64,000 nt of DNA from Collybiopsis luxurians FD-317 M1 (lineage: Eukaryota; Basidiomycota; Agaricomycetes; Agaricales; Omphalotaceae), in the NCBI GenBank assembly GCA_000827265.1, contig KN834766.1, positions 243,061 through 307,060 of the forward strand, read 5' to 3'. Numbering within the stretch: the stretch's first letter is position 1; every line of letters starts with the position of its first letter. Both the position numbers and the translations under genes were made by a program. This document shows, piece after piece, positions 10,565-21,358 of this stretch. The notes under the pieces were generated by a model. The model saw only the letters and a program-made list of their open reading frames with translations, made no database searches and had not been told where the DNA came from.

Positions 10565-11018
10565 AGTTTGCGCAGACTCGTTCCTCCGAAGAAGGTGGCT
10601 ACTAACGACCAATTTGTAAATATTTTTGGGTCGTTAGAACCTGTACCGTGCAAATAGACAATCTCCGAGAGTTTCGTCATCGGAGCTTTCGGAAAATTCG
10701 CATTTGAAACTTGTAATCCTATTATTTCTCTTCTTAGCGAGGTCCACAGGGAGGCTGACTCAGCAGTCAAATCAGAGATTACGCAGCTCGGTTGGTGCCA
10801 CGGATAATCTTACTATTGGGATGACTGCTCGTGGTTCATTAGTGTGCCTCACGGTCAGATGCATGCTCGTGGCAAAAAAACAGCTCCGCGGAACCTCCGT
10901 TAGAATGTACCCGGTATGGTTCCGCTTCCTCCATTCAAAAGACGCTGTCGCAAGGCCAGAGGTCCTTAACATCCTATTTTCCCATCCGATCTACACGTCA
11001 ATTTCTCCATTTCAAGCC
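10565..11018. other. Intergenic
   Basis: An open frame enters the next gene from 10704, but its residues do not resemble the reductase family, and the leader is better read as 5' UTR. No other feature was recognised. Confidence 0.5.
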
Positions 11019-12308
11019 ATGTCGCAAAAAGCTCTTATTCTCGAGAAGCCCCAAGCTCCGTTGATTGTGAACTCGGTGCCGATTCCAAAGCCAGGTCCCG
11101 GCGAAGTCCTGGTCAAGATCATGGCTTGTGCCTTGAACCCAGTTGATCTGGGAGTCCAGGCACAAAATATCATTCCAAACGTGGTATTTCCAACTATCTT
11201 GGGTCTTGACATTGCAGGAGATGTTGAGAGTCTTGGGGAAGGAGTTGAACGCATTGCCGTAGGCGATCGGGTGTAAGTATTATCCGCAAAATTAAATCAA
11301 AGTTTCCTGTATCTTAACATACGCACCGCAGATTCTTTCCGGGGGAATACGAGAAAGAATACGCCGGTCTCCAGCAGTATGCTCTTGCACGCGTCGATTT
11401 TCTCGGAAAGGTTGGCTTGACACGAGGAATAGCCAGTCCTAAACTGACTTTTTCCATTCAACTTACCCATAGATTCCCTCTCATATGAGTTACGCGGAAG
11501 CATCCAGTATTCCTGTCACCTTCGCCACCGCTGCTATACCCCTGCTGGCCGCAAACCCTGTCGGCGCCGGACTCAATTCTACCTTTGACTCGAATGTAAG
11601 CTTTTCGGACGAGCCGGCCGTCGTCCTTGGAGGCGGTACTTCCGTAGGCCAATTTGGTGAGTTCAAAAAAAGGAGTCCGAGTTGGTTTACTCACCGTAAG
11701 AAAAATGCTTATCCGTACAGCTATTCAAATATACAAATACCTCAACTTCAACCCAATCATAACCTACGCCTCATCCAAACACACCTCCTACCTCGAATCT
11801 TTAGGTGCAACACATGTAATAGACCGCGCTTCTGTACCGCTCTCGGCTCTTCCCGATACAATCCAGGCAATCACCAAGTTGACCCCTATCAAGAATATCT
11901 ACGTCGCCACCGTCTTCACCCCCGAAGCAACAGAAACTGGATACAGGATTCTCGCTCATGGAGGACAAATGGCTACCGCCCACCCTGCTCCGCAAGTTCC
12001 TGAAGATGCTGGAGCGACGGCGAGGAAGGTTTATGGAGTTTTTGCGTCTCCACGGATTGAACCAAATCTTGAGTTTGGCTTGGAGATGTGGAAACAGCTT
12101 CCAAGGTTAGTAGAGCAGGGAATTGTCAAGGTACTGGTTGTTTTACTTGGCTTATTCAAATTTAGTGCGCTAACTTGCGGGTGTATAGCCCAATCGAATT
12201 GAATTGCTCCCCGGTGGTCTAGCTGCTGTTGCTGATGCTCTGCCAAGGTTTATGACTGGTGGCGTCAGTGGCGTGAAGCTGGTGGTGAACCCCCAGGAAG
12301 CTACATGA
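11019..12308 (+). CDS. Medium-chain dehydrogenase/reductase, enoyl-reductase type, 348 aa
   Basis: Five exons: 11019-11272, 11332-11410, 11473-11656, 11721-12130 and 12189-12308. The protein starts MSQKALILEKPQAPL and shows the GroES-like N-terminal domain (PGPGEVLVKIMACALNPVDLG, GLDIAGDVESLG, GDRVFFPG) and the Rossmann NADPH site (VVLGGGTSVGQFAIQIYKYL). The tail is PRFMTGGVSGVKLVVNPQE. It has no zinc-ligand cysteines, so it belongs with the quinone oxidoreductase/trans-enoyl reductase branch (ToxD- and LovC-like) that reduces activated C=C bonds with NADPH. Start choice: the upstream extension to 10704 is unconserved, and ATG 11019 gives the family's usual N-terminus and length. Enzymes of this type often serve polyketide pathways, but no synthase is present here. 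Confidence 0.85.
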
Positions 12309-12413
12309 TAAATATTTTTTCGTCGGAAGACGGAGAAGAATTTTCTGCACAGTGGGTACAAGAAGTTTAGCCAGCAATTCTTGTAAAGAGAACATTCCTA
12401 TGTAAAGAACTTT

Positions 12414-13966
12414 TTACGTATCCTTTCCCTTCACCACCACACACATACCCAGCTTCTCGAAATGCCATAATCGTAGATAATCCTCTGCCTTCACTGGCTC
12501 GCACAGATGTAGCTCAACGGAACGCAGACGCGAAATCCCAACCTGCTCTGCGTATTTGGAATCATGTATCCATCGCGACGAGATCATGTCGACGAATGAA
12601 GAGTGGGGAAATGGTGTGGTTCGGGGTAAGAGCACCAACGAGCGGAGGAGAGGCGAGATAGGCCGGAGGGTGGGGTTCAAAGTGCTCGGCCAATGCGTGT
12701 GAAGACTGTCAATGAGGTCTTTGGAGACTGGCCAGTCAGCATTAGCGATGTAAGGTCTTCAACAGTTAGTTGGACGAGCGAGGGAAGATACTTCAATAGA
12801 TCAACTACATAAGTGTCTGAGAGGGCAAGCTTCCCAAGTTCTCAAACTGTTAAAACACATCCGGAGCGTTTGACAAAGGGGTGAATATGACAAAAAGAGT
12901 CTGAATTCTCTTCTTCAAAACCGTCATCCCTGAGGACGAGCGCACTGGCGATGATAAGCGATGAAAGGTTTGGAGCGGTAAGGAAGTCCATTGCTGCTTC
13001 CAAAAGAATGGAGGTGTTTATTTTCGACGCAAGTGAAGGTATTTTCCGCTGAACTTTGAGCTCTAGGGAAGTGATGGGTACGAGAAGAGGCGAACGGTCA
13101 GTGACGATTTCATCAAGTTCATCAAACCCTAGTCCGAGATGCTGGAGATTTGGGAACCAAGAGAGTGGATCGAACAGGTCGTCACTATCAGGACTGAATG
13201 TCAAACTAGTAACCTGATTGACTGGAGGAGCGGCAGTAACATCTGCCAAAGACGGAAGGCGGGTATCTGTTGAGATCCGACGGAGTTGGTTAGGTAGGGG
13301 GGGGATCAACCCAAACTCCAAAGATGCAACGTCGTCAACCCACAAGGCTATCGACTCCAAGCATGATAAGCTACCTAGGGAAATTGCAGAAATAGCATAT
13401 CCATCGAAGGTAAGGTGACGCCAACGGGCGAAGGACGCGGCCAGTTTAGGGAAGAGTGGATTCTCTGAATAAGGGCACGCAACACGCAGGGTAAGTAGTC
13501 GATCTCTCGACTTCTCGAGGAATAAATCCAGACGCCTCTCCAAGATTGAACTTTCACCATCACCGAGGATAAGACTAAAGCTCGACCACAGATCAGCACA
13601 AGAGTCAGCCAGCTCTCTCCATCTAAAGCAAACAGCTGATATTCCGAGAGCAGGAGGTGTTTCGATACCCAGATCATTCTCGCAGCACGCAAGAAGAAAA
13701 ATTTTCAGCAAAATCTCGTTTGGGAGATAGTGAATTGGCGACAGAAGGGAGCTAAGCGTGGTTCTACGATGCTGTAATCGTTCCCGTTGTGACCGTAGAA
13801 AAGCCAGTTGGGATTCGAGAGAAGATATCTGGTACGCGTAATCTTCTGAGTCCTTGTCGATGTCATGCAGAATGTTTGCTACTTCCGAGCGATGAGGAAT
13901 ACCTGGATATCGAAGGCGCTCGTAGATTATACTGGTACCAGCGTCTACGCGAGGCATTACCGGCAA
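12414..13966 (-). pseudogene. F-box protein pseudogene (paralog 1)
   Basis: It aligns along its length with the intact F-box gene at 34427-36001. The N-terminus has a coiled coil (DKDSEDYAYQISSLESQLAF) and then the F-box-like SSLLSPIHYLPNEILLKIF, which in this family recruits Skp1 for SCF ubiquitin ligases. Leucine-rich substrate-binding repeats follow. The frame is closed by a TGA just after GCVLTV (about 12842), where the paralog continues LELRGL. A 1-2 nt shift occurs near 12740, between the VEDLTSL segment and DLIDSLHT. The C-terminal part then reads on in another frame to VVVKGKDT and a stop at 12414. With one stop and one frameshift it probably makes at most a truncated 374-aa protein. 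Confidence 0.8.
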
Positions 13967-15290
13967 GTTGTTGGGCGGGGGTTAGACTGATTATCTGGCA
14001 GGTATAACAGAGCCCCTAACATTCTCGGGTTATGACCAGATGAGGGTCTGACAGGATGACGGACAGGATGACGGACAGGTTATAATGATCGTTCAGATAA
14101 ACAAGCGCGTAACGAGCGCCCTAGCATCATATTTGTCATGGGCGCTAAGGCTACAAATAAGTACTCTACATTCAAATTGAACCTTCCACACGATTATCAC
14201 TCCTCTGCCTTGCCCTCCGACATCATTTGGCAGGGACTCCACGAAAGATATAGATCTGCCAGTTTCTTTGTACATATAAATAGATTCGACCTAACTAGTT
14301 TCCAACCAAAAACAGTCATGAGCATGTCATCACGTGGCGAACCTAATGTTGGAATTATCAGGAGAGTGTCACTCGAGAAGACAGAAAAGATTCTTCCATT
14401 TGACCTCGCAGTACTACTACTAGTGGGAATCGCTGGAGTAGGAGGGAGGCACACGGATAGGGAAAATGCAACAGTACACATCGGAGCTGCTGCGGCGAGC
14501 AACTTGAACCGGCACTCGGTAAAAACCCGACACCTAACCTATTATGCATAAAATATGCTAAGCCCTGGTAATTGTCCATGTGTGGGCTGCACAGTCCATC
14601 AGGAATATCTGAATAAGATGTGTTCCAAAGCTCATTCCGGGGTGAACCGAGGATCAGTTCAAAGTATTAAACCTTCTGCTAATGAAGTCAAGGGGGTTCC
14701 TTCGAAGAATCCGACCTGATGCAGATTGTGCAATCATGACCAATTGTGACGGTTGTTGAACACATGTTCGTTGACTTTTATGGCATGTATGAGGGTCTTT
14801 ATCCCATTATCCGTTCCCCAATGGCTGGTATAATGCTCTGACCAGACGAATCGATCACCACGGTCCGTTCGAGAATCCCTTGCTCAGGACATGACTCGGA
14901 GCTGCACTGGCGTACTGAACAGGAGTTTTCGGGCTGACTTATCCAGAAGAACAACATCTTTTTTGTACATATCAGCATAAATTGAATGCCGATGTATGTA
15001 TCTGTCAAAAAGTACCACTTCCCGACATTTTCGTGTCCTCTAAAGTTGATACTATTGAGCCTTCTCCACCGGAGATGCTCGGGGAGGAAAGGATCGAACT
15101 GCAGGACACTGTTCGCAAGAGCAAATAATCAATCTTCTAGATTTTGGATGGCCTTCGGGCTATATCATTTATGGCCTACAAACTACGCACGCCACACAGG
15201 AGGTAAATGAGAATAGCATTCGATGTGTCTCAAGGATGTGATATCTCAGTTACCGAAACTCCGCTTCCATCTTTCTTTGGCCTCTCGTTC
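13967..15290. other. Intergenic, about 1.3 kb, with a tiny tandem repeat
   Basis: A GACAGGATGACG motif is repeated at about 14048-14079. The open frames at 14138-14551 overlap each other on both strands and match nothing I know. The last 300 bp are the promoter of the next ARD-like gene. Confidence 0.5.
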
Positions 15291-15291
15291 A

Positions 15292-15297
15292 TATAAG
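15292..15297 (+). promoter_or_regulatory. TATA box of the ARD-like gene at 15333
   Basis: TATAAG lies 41 bp before the ATG. It is closer to the start than in the copies at 4364 and 6768, and resembles the relic promoter at 2759. Confidence 0.5.
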
Positions 15298-15332
15298 TAG
15301 CCCCATACAAATCGGATCCTTAAGCCTCAGAA

Positions 15333-16132
15333 ATGCCCCTTCGAGCGTACTACCACGACAACCTACCTGGAGAACCTCACCTCCCTCACGACTCTTCCCG
15401 CCCAGTTTCTCTCGAGTACGTTGAAAAGCTTGGCTATCCCGTTTTTCTTCTTGAAGGACCGGATATCGAGAGTCAAGCTCGTGAGGCAGCAAAACAACGA
15501 GGGTGTGGCCTGACTGAGGAATCAATTTATGTTTGGGATTTCATTGATACACCCCAATCCTCGCCTTATGTGAGCTAAAGTTTTAATATCTATAGCATTG
15601 AACCTATAATCAGGAATTGACTAGGTGGAACACAATGCAAGACAACTTGTAGAATCCGCGCGGAACGAGTAATGACCATCCATCTATGTCAAGTTTTCGA
15701 CCACTGATATTATCGTGTTAGAGATGACTTTAAGAAAGTTAACACTACCGTGGGTTACTGGGCTGCGCTGATCACCGGAAATGCGTATGTAGACCTGCAC
15801 GGTGCGTGAGATGATAATCCTCCGGCTTAGCATCATTTACGATCACTTTTAATGACCCTTCAATGTCCAGACCCTTTCGACGATTCTTGGATCCGCTTGG
15901 AAGCGCCCACAGGTACAATGTTCTATAATGTTCCGGGAGGATTGCGCCGCGCTGCGATTGAAAATACTAAATGGATCATGTTTGTTGAGGTAAATACATA
16001 TTTTGGATTAACTCTCGACCTTGATTTCACTTCCTGTTCTAGGGAGACAAGAGTAAAGTTGAAATGCTGTTTGATAAAGAGGGTGAAGATCATACGGTTC
16101 ATCACGAATATCGGAAGGGTCTTGGATTGTAG
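15333..16132 (+). CDS. ARD-like cupin without metal ligands (subfamily I, second type), intact, 189 aa
   Basis: Five exons: 15333-15569, 15625-15668, 15722-15801, 15871-15989 and 16043-16132. The architecture is the same as the copies at 4364 and 6768, with exon 2 shorter by six bases. Landmarks are RAYYHDNLPGEPHLPHD, SRPVSLEYVEKLG, GNAYVDLHD, DSWIRLEAPTG, NVPGGLRRA and HHEYRKGLGL. In place of the ARD HxHxxxE the protein has KKVNTTVGYWAALI, and GIYHRF is GGLRRA, so no metal ligand remains. This copy and the fragment at 5480 form a distinct type within subfamily I (VPGG rather than CPAG or LPAG). The following 1.5 kb contains a decayed copy of the promoter block seen at 3571 and 6050 but no gene, so its former partner has been lost. 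Confidence 0.82.
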
Positions 16133-16469
16133 AACTTATGTCTGATACGTTCAGTGATGTTTGTACTTGTATCCCGTGAATCTTATGCAGATAGTGATGC
16201 CGAGACCCAGCTCGATAGTGTATGGCCCTATTCAGGATATCCCGGAGTTCGCCGAACGGTATTAGAGGCTAAGCGACTCCGGTCCATGCCGTCTGGTGCG
16301 ACAACTTGAATACTTTGGTATATCTGATCTTAATGATCAGATTTCAAAGGACTCTGTTAGTTTTTCATCCCGACCAATTTGAAAAGATAAGCTGTACACA
16401 AGGAGTATACCTTTCAAGCTTCATAGACTTGACGGCCAACGCTAACGCGTGGCGGTACTCGTGCCCTTT

Positions 16470-16622
16470 CCAGCAGCTTCTCTGGATGTTCGAATGTAAT
16501 GGATACTAGCTAAAATAATATAAATTGCAGAATTTAGATCAATTCAAAAATTGCCTATCTTGGATCAGGCACAAAATCGTCGCAGCATAAACTCGGCATA
16601 TCATTTCATTCCATCCACTCGT
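16470..16622 (+). repeat. Dispersed element of about 150 bp, copy 1
   Basis: From AGCTTCTCTGGATG to TTCATTCCATCCACTCG this stretch matches the reverse complement of 46434-46592. Shared words include CTAAAATAATATAAATT, TCTTGGATCAGGCA and GCAGCATAAACTCGGCAT. It is non-coding and lies next to ARD-like genes in both places. It interrupts the promoter block homologous to 3700-3760. Confidence 0.65.
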
Positions 16623-17720
16623 ATTTATGGAGATATGATAGAAGTGCTAATGTAAACTCAAACTTAGTATCTGCCCATGCCAAATTTATGTGGAATCTAT
16701 TCCAGTATGGGGATGGAAATTAAGAAAGTATCCCGCCTACGTGAGCTCGAAGGAAGCAGCTAAGATGATAAAGGGCCTGACCGTTATTATATCCTGTCGT
16801 AATTAGTCGACGGCATCCATTATTGATTTCACTGTACATCCGACTATTTAAGTAAAGTAATTACGAGGAATATCTTTAATACGGGGATTATTGATGAGGC
16901 GCACTACGGCGCAGCGGACATGTCGAGACCGAAACAAGCCAGACTCGGCTTATCCTTGAATAGTTAAGTTGGTTGGCTGCTGAAATACTGCTGAGGCAAT
17001 ACTTAATCTCCGACCCTTTCACCTCGCTCTTGGAAAATTCTGCTCAAACTTTATGTTGGAGTTATGTTTTGCCGAGTGCCGGTTGCTCGCCGCGCAGCTC
17101 CATTTTCAAATATTTTTTTACTATATAGCAGCACACTGTAGTTTGACCCCCCATCCGTGTGCCTCTCTCCTACTCCCACTATGAGAATTATATTATCATT
17201 TTCTCTCTGCTCGAGTGACGCTCAGTCAATTATTCCAAGAACTTTAAGTTTCAGCAAATGTTGGAATTTGGAATCTATCTATGTAGACATTGTTTTCAAT
17301 ATGCCAAGAGCTACTTCATACCAATCATTGAACACAAAAATCCAGGTGCTATCCGGACTCGTACATTGCCACGCGAGTCCTCGCGGCTGCCCTCTCTCAT
17401 TTCTTATGAATACTTTGACTGTCCCCAATGTTATTATTCATAACAAGTAGATCCCTGTTTGAAATTGTAGAAGATGTTTCTATCTCTTCAAACCCGATTT
17501 GGGATCTTCAAGTACTTAAGCTTTCCTTTTTTTTTTAAAAAAAAACCCTGTTTATTCGCCCTTGTGCCAAAAGCATATGGTAGCGAGTAGACTATCTAAA
17601 TAAGCTTTCCTTGCTAACTAGGATCCCCTCCTTGGGCACGGTTCAGATGACTCTTTTAACCACAGTCCGGATACAGATTTTTTTGTTCACGCAAGGCCTG
17701 ATCAGCTAATTCAATACAGT
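16623..17720 (+). repeat. Orphan copy of the ARD-like promoter block, gene lost
   Basis: Words shared with 3750-4140 and 6170-6550 recur in order: GATATGATAGAAGTGCTAA near 16630, GAAAGTATCCCGCCTACGTG near 16725, and CTTGGGCACGGTTCAGATGA with CGGATACAGATTTTTTTG near 17630-17680. No exon of an ARD-like gene follows. About 0.8 kb of unrelated DNA, including a T/A homopolymer run at 17523-17545, separates the two halves. Confidence 0.6.
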
Positions 17721-18427
17721 TTAAGCCAAATGCACAGAATGCCCAGAAATGATGCATCTCACTTTGCATTTTCCACTACTTACTCGAATAGAAGTAGAGT
17801 TAGGAGCTTAAACACATTAAATTCCCGCATCTCTGAAATTAGCTCGAGTTCAGTTGTGGATCATAGCAGCCTGCAGGTCGAGGTGCGATCCTACAGCTTC
17901 AAGTTTCATGTAAGGGAGATTCGAGAATCTTCAAGTCAGTTCCGAGTCCTCGTTCATGAATCACATTTTACATATTTGATACTATCTAGGCAACTTCAAC
18001 TAGTGTTGCTGCGGCTAAGCTGAAAAGTTCTGGCTCAAAATTTAAATTTAATTTTTTGCACCTAGTGATAGTGTAACAAACTTATGCATGTCTTTAAAAG
18101 AGACAGAGTGTCAATCTATACACTTGGTGGATGAGGATTTGTAAATACATTTTTGGAGCCCAGCTTGAGCTGAGCCGCAGCTCCAATCAGTATTTCAAGA
18201 ATACAACCTGAACTGCAGGTTTTGAGTTTATGATATTGCTAGTGTAGAAAGGGCTTAAACATGAGAAACTGACGATACATGGGTAAAAACTTCAAGGGAT
18301 ATCCTCACACCAAAAATTGCGATATGTAAACTAAGCCTGAAGGGCCTTCGGCTAAGCCTCGGCACACTCACTTCAACGGCTGGGAAGCATCTTCTGATCT
18401 TCACTAAATGCTCGGACAAGCCTGCCT
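17721..18427. other. Intergenic, nothing recognised
   Basis: A 97-codon open frame at 17730-18023 has no known motif and no support from conservation. I do not call it a gene. Confidence 0.45.
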
Positions 18428-20551
18428 TTACAGGTTCATGTAACCTAACTCCAGTGCCTGAAGTTGAATTGCCTAGTAACAATGTTGGTGAAGGAAGCTC
18501 TTAAAGAGGTCTTATAAAAGGCTAAGCACTTACCAACAACCTCGACCCAAAACGGGATGCTTCAAAATCTCCAGGGGCATACCACAACTGAACCATATGA
18601 TGTAAATTAGAAGCATGAAATCACATTGAAGACGGATACCCACTCCAGGGTGCCCGGTGGGTCTATATCCACCTCTTGTCTCCCCTGCCTCATCAATATT
18701 GTATACAGGACCGGTCTTGTCAATTACGTCCCCAAATATTTTCTTCGTTACACTTCGTCTATGAACATACCCTGTCCTGATAGGCAAAACTTGTAAACGG
18801 GTGAAATTATAATCGTACGAATTGAGGCTTACGCAAAAACTATAGCATCAGCTTCCAGAGTTGAGCCATCGTCGAGAACAAGTGCATTCTCCGAAAACTT
18901 CTGAATTCCTGTTCCCGATTTTATCTTGATTTTTCCAGATATGACATATTCCGTGCATCCGACATCCATCCCTTCATCCAAAACTCAATCCTAGAAGCAA
19001 GGGTGAGGTTTTGAGAACTTACAGTATCCTGTAAGCTACGTTCAACATGTATTATACATAATTTGAACAAGGCGGACTTGCCTGATAAATCTTCATAGGC
19101 CAAAGGAAGGAGACCAGCTCCGCCGGGACCAAAGTTACGTTCATCCCTGCATGAGCCAGTCCTTCGAGTATATGCTTGTCTTTGGCCATAAAAAGTCCTG
19201 TTGCTCGACCAATCGCTGTTTTGCGAGTTTGTACGGAACAGCTGCCTTGCGCCAGTCTGCTACTTCAGTCGGCACATCGTCTGACCAGATTCAGTCAAAT
19301 ATCTCTTCAATTGATTTGGCACTCTGAACACATGTTGCAGCGCGCTGGAGTAGAGTCACCTCCTCAGCACCTCGGACGTGAAGATCCAAGGCGATATCTG
19401 CGGCGCTGTTCCCAGTACCTACCACAACAACGCGCTTCCCAGCAAATGATGAACCACCAGGAAAATGCTCTGAATGGAAGGCTTGACCTTTGAAAAGATC
19501 GCGGCCTTCGATATCAGGGACGTACGGTTCACCTAAAGTCCCGGTGGCAAGAACGATATGTTTTGGGTGAATGACAGTGATCTGCCCATCTCTGTCGATA
19601 GATATTGTCCATCTTTTTGTTTTAGGATCATACGAGGGAGTTGGAAGAGGATGGGACTTGGTCCATACAAAAAGATCCTGAGAGACTGCATATTGCTCCA
19701 ACCAGTCGGCAATTTTATCTCGAGGAGTATACCGAGGCCAGTTTTGTGGATACGGCTGATATAACACTAGAAAATGTTAATGAGTTGGTTGAAGTATGAC
19801 ATGTAAAGTCTTTGACGCACGGGTGTGATACTGTTTCGTCGAATGAAGAGTCAATGACGGATATCTTTTCCGCCATTGATCTCCAATGCGAGCGTTCTTT
19901 TCAACTACTAAAGTTGGAATACCCATTTGTTGAAAGCGAGCGGCAACTTGGAGGCCATTCTGCCCACCCCCCACTGTAATGGTAGCAGTAGCAGAATTCA
20001 CTAGGAAGAACTGAAATGCGGTTATATAGGTACCCACCAACAAGTGCTTGTAGATCTTCTTCCGTTACACGCTGTCTGTTCTCTCGTACCTCGGACCAGG
20101 AGAAAGATTGTCCGTGATAGACACCTTGTTCAGCTCCAATCGGTTCAAACCCCTTTAGGCTTTCCAGGGCCATGAGTAGATTGAAAGCTTTCCATTCCGA
20201 GCCTGAGTCCGAGGAGACTTGCGTCAGAGTAAATAAGCCTCTCCCATTCCCAACCGACGTCGAGAATGTGAACCCAGAAGACACACTCCCCGGTTGATCG
20301 CCTGACCCGGGCTTGAAGTAGGCGTCGGAGCAGAGTTGAACGTCGGATATCGTAGTCGATCCAATATTAGCAGACGAATATTTTGAGATTTGCCCTTGTC
20401 CATTCAAAGTTCGGAGATTCCACGTGAAAACAAGCAGATCCCTGAACCAGCCATGGGAATGGATAAGTGACGTGAAGCCCGAAGCATCCTTTTGCTCGAG
20501 GTAGCTGGATAGCTTGGTCAACCATGCAGATGCTATTCCATGAGTATCCAT
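18428..20551 (-). pseudogene. NTF2-like/FMO fusion pseudogene (FMO paralog 1)
   Basis: A decayed paralog of the intact genes at 36400 and 41624. Exon 1 (20551-20038) encodes the NTF2/SnoaL-like domain (MDTHGIASAWLTKLSS...). Exon 2 begins at 19973 with VVGGGQNGLQVAARF, the FAD-binding Rossmann motif. The next exon has LFKGQAFHSEHF (the FMO FxGxxxH fingerprint) and VVVGTGNSAADIALD (NADPH site). The frame is then broken by TGA after EEIFD at about 19291 and by two single-base deletions, near 19188 and near 19135. Later exons remain recognisable: GMDVGCTEYVISGKIKIKSG, IVFATGY, GGYRPTGHPG, and a final exon ending LELGYMNL with a stop at 18428. The GC-donor intron and six-base microexon described for the intact paralogs are also visible here. 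Confidence 0.85.
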
Positions 20552-20893
20552 TGTCGGGAGAAGAAAGGAGAATCTCTCGAAGCAATCTGCTGGGTGAGTA
20601 ACCATATATATATGTTGTTGGACAGTAGTGGGAAGGAAGGAAGAGCAGCTTCGTCTTCCAGTTATAAGAGTGAACTCACCCCTGACTGTCAAAGGGCCGC
20701 CATCACCCTATGAGAACCAGTTTAAGTATATAGCACCGAAGCAGCGTTCTGCATGGGAACAGCCGGACCGCTGTGCGGACCTCAGCGAGCTCAACCACCT
20801 CTAGCGCGCACACTGGAGATGCTAGACTGAGGCCCGACGCAGCGGTTGAGTATTAAGTACACGAGTGAGTAAATCAAGTAAAGGGTTGACTGT

Positions 20894-21161
20894 TGGAAGC
20901 ACGCAGGGCGTGCAACACTAAGGGGAGCGAGGGAGGGAGTGATTGGACTCACAATCACACAAGTGAACAGGCAAAACATCTCTATATGCAGGTATGAAGA
21001 TGGGGGATGGTGGTGGTCAAGAGGAAAGAGGGATGTAAGGAACTGGGGGGCATCGATATGAGCTACATGTCCTTATATACCCTAAGCTAATGATGTAGAG
21101 TGATGTGAGTGAATGACGTAGCGTAAACCGTGAATCGGGGAAGCACGTGAGCATGCTTCCA
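20894..21161 (-). repeat. 3' LTR of the minus-strand Gypsy element, 268 bp
   Basis: Inverted ends TGGAAGCATGC/GCGTGCTTCCA. It is preceded on the left by target duplication ACTGT. The internal side carries the purine tract GGGGTGGGGAGAG (minus-strand reading). Confidence 0.9.
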
Positions 21162-21175
21162 CTCTCCCCACCCCA
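21162..21175 (-). other. Polypurine tract of the Gypsy element
   Basis: The minus-strand sequence GGGGTGGGGAGAG directly abuts the 3' LTR, as expected for the plus-strand primer. Confidence 0.7.
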
Positions 21176-21358
21176 CGGAAAAGAGGGAGAACAGGGAGGT
21201 AATGTTAGTGGGAGAGAAAAGATAGTGAAACAACCCAACCAATCAACGGGGGAAAGTAAAGTAATATCCGAAAACCGTGCCCAGCTCCCTTGGAGCCACG
21301 CAGTAAACAGCAGAAAGAGAAAAGAGTCCAAACCTCAGCAACTATGGTGTCCATCGCC

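Noticed and set aside
10704..11018. Upstream extension of the reductase frame by 105 codons
   Set aside because: It has no similarity to the family, and the ATG at 11019 gives the normal N-terminus.
14138..14551. 137-codon frame
   Set aside because: It is overlapped by a minus-strand frame of similar length and has no recognisable domain. It is not supported as a gene.
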